Below are positions 24,630-34,614 of a stretch of DNA of 64,000 nucleotides, in pieces (the first letter of the stretch is position 1; each line of letters begins with the position of its first letter). A program made the translations under genes and the position numbers. This stretch comes from Notamacropus eugenii (taxonomy: Eukaryota; Chordata; Mammalia; Diprotodontia; Macropodidae): assembly GCF_028372415.1 (NCBI RefSeq), contig NC_092872.1, positions 90,626,575 to 90,690,574 of the forward strand. The letters are read 5' to 3'. A model generated the notes under the pieces. The model ran no database searches. It saw nothing but the letters and a program-made list of their open reading frames with translations, and was not told the origin of the DNA.

Positions 24630-25735
24630 TTTTTTTTTCAAATTTTATTTACTTGATTTTAGTTTTCAACATTCGCTTCTATAAAATTTTCAGTTCTAAA
24701 TTTTCTCTCCCTCCCCAAGATGATATGCATTCTGATATAGGCTATACATGTACAAACATATTTCCATGTTAGTCATGATGTAAAGAAGAATTAGGACCAA
24801 AGAGAAAAGCCACAAGAAAGAAGAAACAAAAAAAGAGAGAAAGAAAATAGTAGGCTTTGGTCTGCACTCAGACTCCATAGTCCTTTCTCTGGATGTGGAT
24901 GGCATTTTCCATCATGAGTCTTTTGGAAGATCCTTGTATTGCTGAGAAGAGTTAAGTCTATCAAAGTTGGTTATCTCACAAAGTTGCTGTTGCAGTGTTC
25001 TCCTGGTTGTTCTCACTTCACTCAGCATCAGTTCATGTAAGTCTTTCCAGGTTTTTCTGAAATCTGTCTGCTCATAATTTCTAATGGAACAATAGTATTC
25101 CATTACATTCATGTACCAATTGATGGGCATCCCTTAATTTCCAATTCTAGAGCACCTCAAAAAACTGCTATAAATATGTTTGTACATGTGTGTCCTTTTC
25201 CTTTTTTTTGTGATCTCTTTGGGATAAAGACCTAGAAGTGATATTGCTGGATCAAAGGGTATACACAGTTTTATAACCCTTTGGGTATATCAGCAGTACA
25301 CCAATGTATGTATTTTCTCACAGCCTCTCCAGCATGTCATTTTTCTTTGTGGTCAACTTTGCAAATCTAAGAAGTGTAAAGTGGTGCCTCAGAGTTGTTT
25401 TCATTTGCATTTCCTAATTATTTACAGCATTCTTTAATGTGGTTATTGATAGCTTAGATTTCTTCCTCTGATGAAAAATGCCTGTTCATATCCTATGACC
25501 GTTTTGCAAGGTGAGGAGTCACTCTTATTCTTATAAATTTGAATCAGTTCCCTGTATATGTGTTCATATTCTAAGATATATCCACATATTTGAAATTTCT
25601 CTTTGTAAAAGAAATATTCTGCAGAGATTTTGCCCCCTATTTACCCTTCTAATTTTTCCTGCATGAGTTCTAATTGTGCAAAAACGTTCAACATTTTATG
25701 CAGAACATTATTTTTATTGATTTTGTTTTTTAAAA
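24630..25735 (-). mobile_element. 5'-truncated L1, minus orientation
   Basis: It is homologous to the L1 at 12927-14320 and begins at the same 3' end text (TTTTAGTTTTCAACATTCGC). Minus-strand ORF2 end: NVMEYYCSIRNYEQTDFRKT. The frame is broken. No clear target duplication was found. Confidence 0.8.
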
Positions 25736-26660
25736 TAAGTTTTTATTAATATCTTCTGTTTCTCACATCATCATAGTTTTCCCAGGTATTCTTCCTTTAC
25801 TTTCCTAGAAGCCATTCCATGTAACAAGTAGTATTTTTTAGAGAGGAAAAAAATCATCACAATTAGTCAATAGATTGAAAAATTCCCAAAATATGTGCAA
25901 TGTATAACATCTGTGGACCTCCTCCCTCCACAGAGAGATGAATTGGGAGTATCCTCTCATATCTCTTTATTAGAATCCTTCTCTGTCTTTATGATTGAGT
26001 CATATTGACTTGGTGATTTTTTGGTATCTAGGTCTTTCCATTTACGTTTTTGTAGTTACACTGTGTATTACTTTCTTGGCTCTGTTTACTCGGCATCAGT
26101 TCATTTAGATCTTTCCGTGCTTCTCTGTATTTATCACACACATTTTTTCTTGCATCATAGTAATATTCGATTACATTAATGTGCCACAGTTAATTTAGTC
26201 ATTCTTCAATTGATGGGCATCAACTTTGCTTCCGATTCTTTATGTAAAAGTACACAAAGAGGTTAAGAGTGAAGAGGTGGCCCTGGTGCATTATGGGCAG
26301 AAGTTGGCCACAACCATTCCTGCAGATGAATCAGTGTTCTTTCTTGAGACCACATTACAAAATAGGAATACAAAATAGCAAAAGAATGCTGCTATAAACA
26401 TTCTGGAGTACATGGGAACTTTCTTATTGATGACTTTCTTGGGGTATAGGTTGGTATAGATGTTTTAATCACTTTATTTGTGTAATTCTAAATTGCTTTC
26501 CAAAATGGTTGTACCATTCACAATTCCAGCAACAGTGTATATCAGTGTGCCTATCATTCCATAAGACCTCCCCCAACATTGATTATTGCCATTTTTTGTC
26601 ATTTTTGCCACTTATTAGGGTGTGAGGTAACATTCCAGGCTTATTTTGATTTGTGTTTTT
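25736..26660 (-). mobile_element. Older L1 ORF2 fragment, minus, with foreign 120-nt segment
   Basis: Characteristic antisense L1 text is present (CATAGTAATATTCGATTACA, CAATTGATGGGCATCAACTT, GCTGCTATAAACATTCTGG). Between TTCTTTATG and AAAAGAATGC, where other L1 copies are continuous, there is an additional segment at about 26247-26370 related to 27311-27441. Confidence 0.7.
26247..26370 (+). repeat. Unidentified coding-like segment, copy A of inverted pair
   Basis: About 120 bases (CACAAAGAGGTTAAGAGTGA ... TGTTCTTTCTTGAGACCACA) match the reverse complement of 27311-27441 at roughly 85 percent by eye. In copy A the frame reads HKEVKSEEVALVHYGQKLAT. The family is not recognised. Confidence 0.6.
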
Positions 26661-27539
26661 TTTCACGGGGGTTGTGAATACCTTGCAATTCTTATTTTGC
26701 ACATTGTTCATAACCTTTGACCACTTATCTATTGGGGCATGGCTGCTAGTCTTGTACATATTTATTGGTTGTTACTGTCTCTTGGACCCTTCCTTAACCA
26801 CGGCCCTGATTATTCAGCCTAACCCTGCTCTTTACTCTCCTCATTTTCCTCAAAACATCCTCCCTGGGTCCATGGTCTCCCATTCCCCTCAGATGTCAGT
26901 TGCCTCCAGGATTTTCAGTTCCCTCACTCCTGAGGTAAGACATGTAGCCTTTTCAAGCCCCAAATCCCTCAGAGGTGGGTAACCTATGGCCTTGAGGCTG
27001 CAGATTCCCTACCCCCTCCTCTCCCCACCCCTCCCCACCCAGGTTATTCCAGTGTGCAAAGGTCCTTATCTCTCTTAACCTCTCTTCATCCTTAGCAACA
27101 TTCATCATTCAGCCGCTTCCCTACAACAAAGTAAAGCCTCTTTCCTTTCCCCTCCTTGTCAGTCTTTCCCTTTTTTCCTTAACCATTCCACTGTAGGTTC
27201 TTTTTCTGAGACCACAGAAATCACCTTCCTCCTACTCATTTGATAGCCCTTGATTTGGCTCTGGCATATCACCCATTCCTCTCTATCCTCCTGTTCCCCT
27301 CCCTCCTTCATATACCTTCCTGTTTTGTAAAGTGGACTCAAGAAAGAACATTGATTCACCTGCAGGCATAGTTGTGGCTGAGTTCTGCCCATAATACCCC
27401 AGGGCAGCCTCTTCACTGTTAACCTCTTTGTGTGCCTTTAGAAAAACATCTCTCACTGATTTCTCTGCTGTCACTCTTGTCCTTGGGTGCTACATTTATT
27501 CACTTCTCCTGTATCGTTTGGGGTGTTTGAAAGGCAAAT
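26661..27539 (-). repeat. Unidentified element containing copy B of the pair
   Basis: Copy B (27311-27441) sits within a longer minus-strand open frame (27283-27474) reading HKEVNSEEAALGYYGQNSAT and then TMPAGESMFFLES. Next to it, 27159-27416 is open in another minus-strand frame. The pyrimidine-rich stretch at 26740-27170 shows nothing else. It could be a piece of an endogenous retrovirus or a DNA transposon; I cannot decide. Confidence 0.35.
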
Positions 27540-28330
27540 AGTCTCTTTAGTTCTGGTTTTCTTTCTAAAAATGTTTCAAGTAACACTTAATTATTGAATG
27601 TCCATCTTTTTTTACGTATTTAAACCCTGATTTGCAGGATAGGTCACCCTGGCCTGCATCCTGAGAGCTCTGATCTTCAGAACACAGTCCATTCCCTCCT
27701 ATTTTATGCAGAATAGTCTCCCAATGTCCAAATTTCTTTTCCTTTGTCTTTGAAGGTATTTCTCCTGATCACTTGCAGAACTTGTTGGATCTAAATTTAA
27801 TTTTAATTGTTAAATTTAGCCACTGTGAGTCTTTGAGTTATGTGTTGGTTTGGTTTGTTATTTTCTTGATGATTTGTGAATTCTTTCAATTAACATTTCA
27901 TTTTCTGTGGTCAAAATTTCTGGGCAGTTCTCTGCTATTATTTCATACGTTATGGTGTGAAGGTTTTTTTCTCCTGTTGTGTTTTTCTGTGAGACCCATG
28001 ATCCCTAGGTTGTCTCTATATATCCTGCCTTCCAGATTAATATTTTTGCTTGCATAATGAGCAGATTTTAAAATCGTTATTGTTTTTTGCTTCTCTTCCT
28101 CTCAATTATCTTTCATTTCTTTATATTTGCATTCCCAGTCTGTTCTCTCTTTTGTTGCTTTGGTGAGACTTGCTATTACAAAGATTGCAGTTTTTCTATT
28201 TTGCTCATTATTTTAGAGTGCAGGCCATAAATTCTACTGTCGTAATTCTCATTTCTCTTTTAAACCATTTAGGAGCAGTGTGTTGTGGTTCCATGTTTTC
28301 TCTACTTCTCACAAGGTGCTCTGTCTCATC
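27540..28330 (-). mobile_element. Old L1-type ORF1 fragment, minus
   Basis: The reverse complement around 27980-28050 reads INLEGRIYRDNLGIMGLTEK, matching the LENRxRRxNLRIxGLxE signature of the L1 ORF1 RNA-recognition domain. Surrounding frames are broken. Confidence 0.6.
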
Positions 28331-31300
28331 AAGTACTAAATAATTTTCCTTTCATTTTGTAGTATTCATAGATGCCTGAACTCGTTTACTAGATCCTGGA
28401 GGCCATATTTAATTGTGTTTGTTATGGGAGATTTGTGTACTCTCTGAGTTCACATGGTAGGTAACTAATGCCAAAGATCTATTTGCCACAATACAGAAAT
28501 TATGAAGTTACAAAACCGAGGCTTAATTATTGTGCTCAGACATAAGGTCAGGCTTCAGAGATAACCTGAACCAGCATAAGGATTCTGACAAGACTTCTTT
28601 TAGGAAAAATTATATCAGAATGATACAGAAATAATTCATTTACATATTACAGTATTATACATTCCTCTTTAGCTATAGGAGTTAAAGAAAAGATAGCTGC
28701 ATTCCATTCTTCCTTCAGTGTAATAAAAGTTGAACAAATTTGGTTAAACACAGTAATAATGTTATATATCTTCTAAGAAAACAAACAATATAGGTAATTT
28801 AAGTCAGGTGACGGATTAAACTATCTTTAAAGGGTTCACAAACAGGCTAATTGAAGGGGAAGAGGTACATGTCTCCAAGATAATCAAGAAGACTGGGGCT
28901 GCAGGGAAATCCTTCCTTGATCTTTTAGCCTGGGGAACTAACAAATAGCTAAATACTTTGGCTTCTGTCTGAGAAATGTCAAGCAGTCTTTCCTTATTTC
29001 ATGAGTAAGATTTTGGTCAGGTAAGGTCAGTATTATGGCAGACTTTTAGTGAACCAAAATTTGCAGGATGATGGCCCAGAGTCCAGAATAATAAAAAGAA
29101 ATTTTAAAAGTTACATAACATGTTGTTTTTCCTTTTGATGTATGTTCTTATGTTCAAGTTCTTTGAGTTTTCTCCTTCCATAGATCTTTAGTAGTTTTAG
29201 TCCTCCCCTGCCAGTTTTCCTCTTTTCAATTCCTGGCCCTGTCCCCTCTTCTTGTTGGTTTCCTTGGGGACTGGATCTCAGAGCATCTCAGCCTCCTCCC
29301 ATGCTGGGCAGTTCACAGTTCACAAGCAGAGGTCTTTTGTGTGGTCACAGCTGGCCCCAGGTGGATGCTCTGCTCTTTTCCTCAGGCTTCTTGGAATGCT
29401 GCAACTCCTCAACACATACACATACTCACACACAGCGGTCCTGTCCCTCTTCTGTTACTTAGTTTTCTTGCCTGTCACCAGCAGCTCTTGCGCTGATGTT
29501 ATTGTCTGGGGTTGTCCAAGGTGGCAGTGCTTTGCTGATGCTGCAAGATTGTCTGCCCCTGCAGCAGTACTTTGGGATTGTCCACTCTGGCACCAGCATT
29601 TGAGGGCTTTGCAGTGATGGTAGTGCTTGCGTTGTGGCAAACGGAGGTCTCCATGGCACTGGAAAGGAGGAGAGACCAGGGTGTGGGGGTGAGTTTTGTT
29701 GTAAGCTCTTATGTCCTTGGATTTGCTAGTGGATGCAGGTAACCTGGGAGGTGAGAGAGAACTGCTGAGTGGGTTCAGGGTCCCGGAACTTCAATTCATT
29801 AACTTTCTTTTGGATTCTGTGTGTCCTAGACCATGGAGACAGCTGAAGTTGCTTTATCTTTGGTGCATAATTTCTGCATTGGAGGAGTTTGAGAGGGCCT
29901 AGGGATCAGAGAAAATACAACAAGGTTCCATCCTGTTGCTCATGGGAAAGATCATTCTTTTTAAATGCACAGAGTAAAATGCATAAACTTACAAAGGAAA
30001 CCAATTATATTGAAAAATGGTTATTGGAATATATTTTTTTAAAGTTCATGTGACTGAAAGTTATGAACTTTCAATGTAGAAAATGATGAGCTGAATTTTG
30101 GAGGCAATAAGGGATGCAAAGTGGCAGAGGTGAGAAGGGGGCTGCATTTCAGTTATGGATTATGGTGTAGCCAGTACAAAGACATAGGAGATAGGAAGAG
30201 CAGCGTTGTGTGTCAGGAACAGTCATCCTGGCTGGACTGCAGCATGGTAGGAGGGGGAGTACTGTTGGAAGAGATAGTAGCAGGATTGAAAAGGTGTGGT
30301 AGCTTCACACCATCTTGTGCCTGTGCTATTGCAGTAGCTTTCTGGTTGGTTTCCTTGCCTCAAATCTTACCCTCTTCTAGTTCATCCTCTACTCACCTGT
30401 CTATTTGGTCTACCTAAAGAGTAAGTTTTCACTGTCATCTTGTTGGAACACTCTCCATCTGCATCTCCACCTCCTACTTTCCCTGACTTCTTTCAAGGTT
30501 CATCTAAAGTCCCAGCTTCTGCAAGAAGCCTTTCCCTCTTAAAGTTAGGACCTCCTCTTTGTTGATTATTTCCAAATAATCCTGTAATTTTCTTGTTTGT
30601 ACATAATTATTTGCAAACTGTCTCTCATTAAACTGAGCTCCTTGGGAGCAGTGGTTATCTTTGTGTCTGTGTCTTTTCAGTGTTTGGTGCATTGCCTGGC
30701 ACATGGTAAGTTCTTCATAAATGCTGGTAGACTACTGATTGACCTACAGTGTATTAAAAACTCAATTAGAGGCCTTAGTAGTTTAAAGACAGTAGAGAAC
30801 TGTTTGAGTAGGAGAAGAATGAGATCTGTGCTTTAGGAAAATTATTTTAGCCTCTGTATGTGGTGTGTGTGTGTGTATGTGTATGTATGTGTGTGTGTTC
30901 GTGTGTATTTGTGTTCTACTGTTATATGCTGGTATTTGGTGGTGTGAGTTTCTTTTAGGATAGGAAAGCATGGATTTCCCCAACCTTTGATATCTTATTT
31001 GCTCGGTTTACTTATGGTATGGGAAACTCCTAAAACACATTAATATTGCTTAATAAAATTTTCCAGTTTCTGTGTAATTTGTACTATTTTCTCTTTTAAT
31101 GACTTAAAATTTGTAAACTTGAAAGTATTCCCTTTTAAAAATTAATTGTGTATGTGTAGTTAAAAATTCCACTCGTAGGCACATATGTTATTACATTTAA
31201 CCTAGTGCTTTGGAGTTAGATGCAACAGATTGAATGCTCCTTTATATTGTCTTGCCTCTCCATTAATGGAAAAACCCCAGAAGGCCAGTGAATTGAAGGA

Positions 31301-31715
31301 ACAGTTGATTGATATAGGCAGCTACACAGTCTTCAGCCTGTTGATCTGGACCACATTTGCTCTTAAGATGAAGTACTGAATGACTGTATATTGAACTTCC
31401 AGTAGCTACTTTTGTTGTTTATTGAGGATGCTTTCAAAGTAGAATTTTTGATTGACTCAGCTCCAGACTTTATTAGCAGTGTATTTTTGTGATCCTTGCA
31501 TTTGAAATTTATGTGTAGTGCTAAAGTTTCCAGGCTTGGAGAAATGGCCAAAGTTTGCTTTGATATATTCAGCATGATTAGTCTTTATTCTCATCTCAGA
31601 CAAAAAGCATCACAAATTTGGATCTTGAATTTCAGGCTTTATAGTTTTAAATTGTGGGTGTTTCAAAAGTTGGATTTTCATGTTTTCTGTTGTTGGAATG
31701 GGTATAATTTATGTT
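28331..31715. other. CLEC16A: Intron 1 sequence, possible LINE 5' region
   Basis: 28331-29900 may be the 5' untranslated part of the old minus-strand L1 (moderately GC-rich, 29220-29690, no protein). An L2-like end lies at 30625-30740. A (TG)n repeat with interruptions lies at 30861-30912. No exon was recognised. Confidence 0.4.
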
Positions 31716-31850
31716 AAGAGTGGAGCCAGGCACATACACATAGCTCCGAACCCACAACCCACAGAACGGCTAGAGGGGACCAACTCACGGTGAATTCTGC
31801 ACCCAGAGGCCACAGAATATTGGAGCGAGGGAGATTTCTGTTCCCGAGAG

Positions 31851-32161
31851 ACCTGCAAACCTCTCGTGGGGGGTCCTTCGCGCTGTGGACTGGGCGCCGG
31901 GACTGGGAGCAGAGGGCAGCCCTGCAGCGGCCGCGACACCGTGAGGAAAAGATCCGAGCAGGCTACGGGGACGGGATCTCCAGCGGCCACGTGGGTCCCT
32001 CCACCCACAGAGGGACCTGCAAACCTCTCGCAAAAGGTCCGTCGCCCTGCAGACGCGGAGCCCAGCCCAGACCTGCAGCGGCCTTGGCTCCGAGAGGTAC
32101 AGATCCGAGCAGGCTTCAGGGATGGGATCTCCAGCGGCAGCACAAGCCCCTCCACCCACAG
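31851..32161 (+). repeat. Two tandem CpG-rich 5'-UTR units of the L1 derivative
   Basis: ACCTGCAAACCTCTCG occurs at 31851 and 32015; GATCCGAGCAGGCT and GGGATCTCCAGCGGC recur within each unit; both units end CCACCCACAG (32001-32010 and 32152-32161). The unit length is about 150-164 bases. Such monomers act as promoters in rodent L1s; that role here is inferred. Confidence 0.75.
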
Positions 32162-32535
32162 GTGACGGGGGTCGGTGAGAGAGTCCCTTTGGCGGGTCGA
32201 AAGAGGAGTGGGATGCCCCCATGGCTCGGGCCCCCCCGGGAGATAGAAGCTGAGAGGCGGCTGCAGACAGGGGCTCCCCAAGTGGGCGGGAGCCTGGATC
32301 CATTGTGGAAGGTCTGTACATAAACCCCCTGAGGGAACTGAGCCTGAGAGGCGGCCCTGCCCCGACCTGACCACCTGAACTTAATTCTCACACTGAATAG
32401 CAGCCCTGCCCCCGCCAAAAGCCCTAAGGCGGGAAGCAGCACTTGAATCTCAGTCCCCAAACACTGGCTGGGAGGATCAGGAGGCGAGGTGGGTGTGAGG
32501 AGAATATTCAGAGGTCAAGTCACTGGCTGGGGAGA

Positions 32536-33616
32536 ATGCCCAGAAAAGGGAAAAGAAATAAAACGATTGAAGGCTACTTTCTTGGAGAACAGACATTTCC
32601 TCCCTTCCTTTCTGATGAGGAAGAACAATGCTTACCATCAGGCAAAGACATAGAATTCAAGGATTCTGTGTCCCAGCCCACCCAATGGGCTCAGGCCATG
32701 GAAGAGCTCAAAAAGAATTTTGAAAATCAAGTTAGAGAGGTGGAGGAAAAACTGGGAAGAGAAATGAGAGGGATGAAAGAGAAGCATGAAAAGCTTCCTG
32801 CTAAAGGAGAACCAAAAAAATGTTGAAGAAATTAACACCTTGAAAACTAGCCTAACTCAATTGGCAAAAGAGGTTCAAAAAGCCAATGAGGAGAAGAATG
32901 CTTTCAAAAGCAGAATCAGCCAAATGGAAAAGGAGATTCAAAAGCTCACTGAAGAAAATAGTTCTTTCAAAACTAGAATGGCACAGATGGACGCTAAGGA
33001 CTTTATGAGAAAGACAGATATCACAGAACATAGCGAGAAGATTGGAAAAATGGAAGATAATGTGAAATATCTTATTGGAAAAACAACTGACCTGGAAAAT
33101 AGATTCAGGAGAGACAATTTAAAAATTTTGGGACTACCTGAAAGCCATGATCAAAAGAAGAGCCTAGACATCATCTTCCATGAAATTATCAAGGAAAACT
33201 GCCCTGAGATTCTAGAACCAGAGGGCAAAATAAATATTCAAGGAATCCACAGAACACCGCATGAAAGAGATCCAAAAAGAGAAACTCCTAGGAACATTGT
33301 GGCCAAATTCCAGAATTCCCAGGTGAAAGAGAAAATATTGCAAGCAGCTAGAAAGAAACAATTCAAGTATTGTGGAAATACAATCAGGATAACACAAGAT
33401 CTAGCACCCTCTACATTAAGGGATCGAAGGGAATGGAATAGGATATTCCAGAAGTCAAAGGAACTAGGACTAAAACCAAGAATCACCTACCCAGCAAAAC
33501 TGAGTATAATACTTCAGGAGAAAAAATGGTCTTTCAATGAAATGGAGGATTTTCAGGTTTTCTTGATGAAAAGACCAGAGCTGAAAAGAAAATTTGACTT
33601 TCAAACACAAGAATGA
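32536..33616 (+). pseudogene. L1/HAL1 ORF1 (RNA-binding protein), one frameshift
   Basis: The frame starts MPRKGKRNKTIEGYF at 32536. A long coiled-coil follows (heptad-rich KSRISQMEKEIQKLTEENSS), then the RNA-recognition domain (ENRFRRDNLKILGLPES) and the C-terminal domain (DLAPSTLRDRREWNRIFQKS, then KPRITYPAKLS), ending FDFQTQE. Total length is about 360 codons, the normal size for ORF1p, which forms trimers and binds its RNA. One single-base frame slip lies between 32786 and 32826, before the coiled-coil core: the first frame ends at 32826, while the rest reads from the next frame from about 32786 on. This copy cannot make the full protein. Confidence 0.88.
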
Positions 33617-34614
33617 AGAGAACCATGAAAAGGTGAACAGCAAAGAGAAGTCATAAGGGACTTACTAAAGTTGAACTGTTTACATTCCTACATGGAAAGA
33701 CAATATTTGTAACTCTTGAGACATTTCAGTATCTGGGTACTGGGTGGGAGTACACACACACACATGCGCACACGCACACATACATAGAGACAGAGTGCAC
33801 AGAGTGAATTGAAGAGGATGGGATCATATCTTAAAAAAAAAATGAAATCAAGCAGTGAGAGAGAAATATTGGGAGGAGAAAGGGAGAAATTGAATGGGGC
33901 AAATTATCTCTCATAAAAGAGGCAAGCAAAAGACGTATTAGTGGAGGGATAAAGAGGGGAGGTGAGAGAAAAACATGAGGTCTACTCTCATCACATTCCA
34001 CTAAAGGAAAGAATAAAATGCACACTCATTTTGATAGGAAAACCTATCTCACAATACAGGAGAGTGGGGGACAACGGCACAAGCAGGGTGGGGGGGAGGA
34101 TAGAGGGGAGGGCATGGGGAGGAGAATGCAATCTGAGGTCGACACTCATGGGGAGGGAAAGGATCATAAGAGAATAGAAGTAATGGGGGACAGGATAGGA
34201 TGGAGGGAAATATAGTTAGTCCTGTACAACACAACTAGTATGGAAATCATTTGCAAAACTACACAGATTTGGCCTATATTGAATTGCTTGTCCTCCAAAG
34301 GGAAGGGGTGGAGAGGGAGGGAGCTAAAGAAGTTGGAACTCAAAGTGTTAGGATCAACTGTAATGTTCTTACCACTAGGAAATAAGAAATACAGGTTAAG
34401 GGGTAAAGAAAGCTATCTGGCCCTACAGGACAAAAGAGAAGATGGAGACAAGGGCAGAGAGGGAGGATAGAAGAGAGAGCAGATTGGTCACAGGGGCAAT
34501 TAGAATGCTTGGGTTTGGGGGGGGAGGGGATAAAAGGGGAGAAAATTTGTAACCCAAAATTTTGTGAAAATAAATGTTAAAAGTTAAATTAAAAAAAAAA
34601 AAAGAGTGGAGCCA

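Larger units (their letters stand above)
31716..34614 (+). mobile_element. ORF1-only L1 derivative (HAL1-like), near full length
   Basis: The element is bounded by an exact 13-base direct repeat AAGAGTGGAGCCA at 31716-31728 and 34602-34614, with a poly-A run before the right copy (34591-34603). Inside, in order, are a GC-rich 5' untranslated region with tandem units (31729-32535), ORF1 (32536-33616), a purine-rich 3' untranslated region with a G-run cluster at 34511-34539, and the end AATTTGTAACCC...AAATAAATGTTAAAAG. No ORF2 is present: the ORF1 stop is followed directly by untranslated sequence. The HAL1 (half-L1) family has this plan. It lies in CLEC16A intron 1 in the sense orientation. 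Confidence 0.85.

Noticed and set aside
31709..32374. 221-residue minus-strand open frame
   Set aside because: It is antisense to the GC-rich 5' units of the L1 derivative and repeats internally in step with those units.
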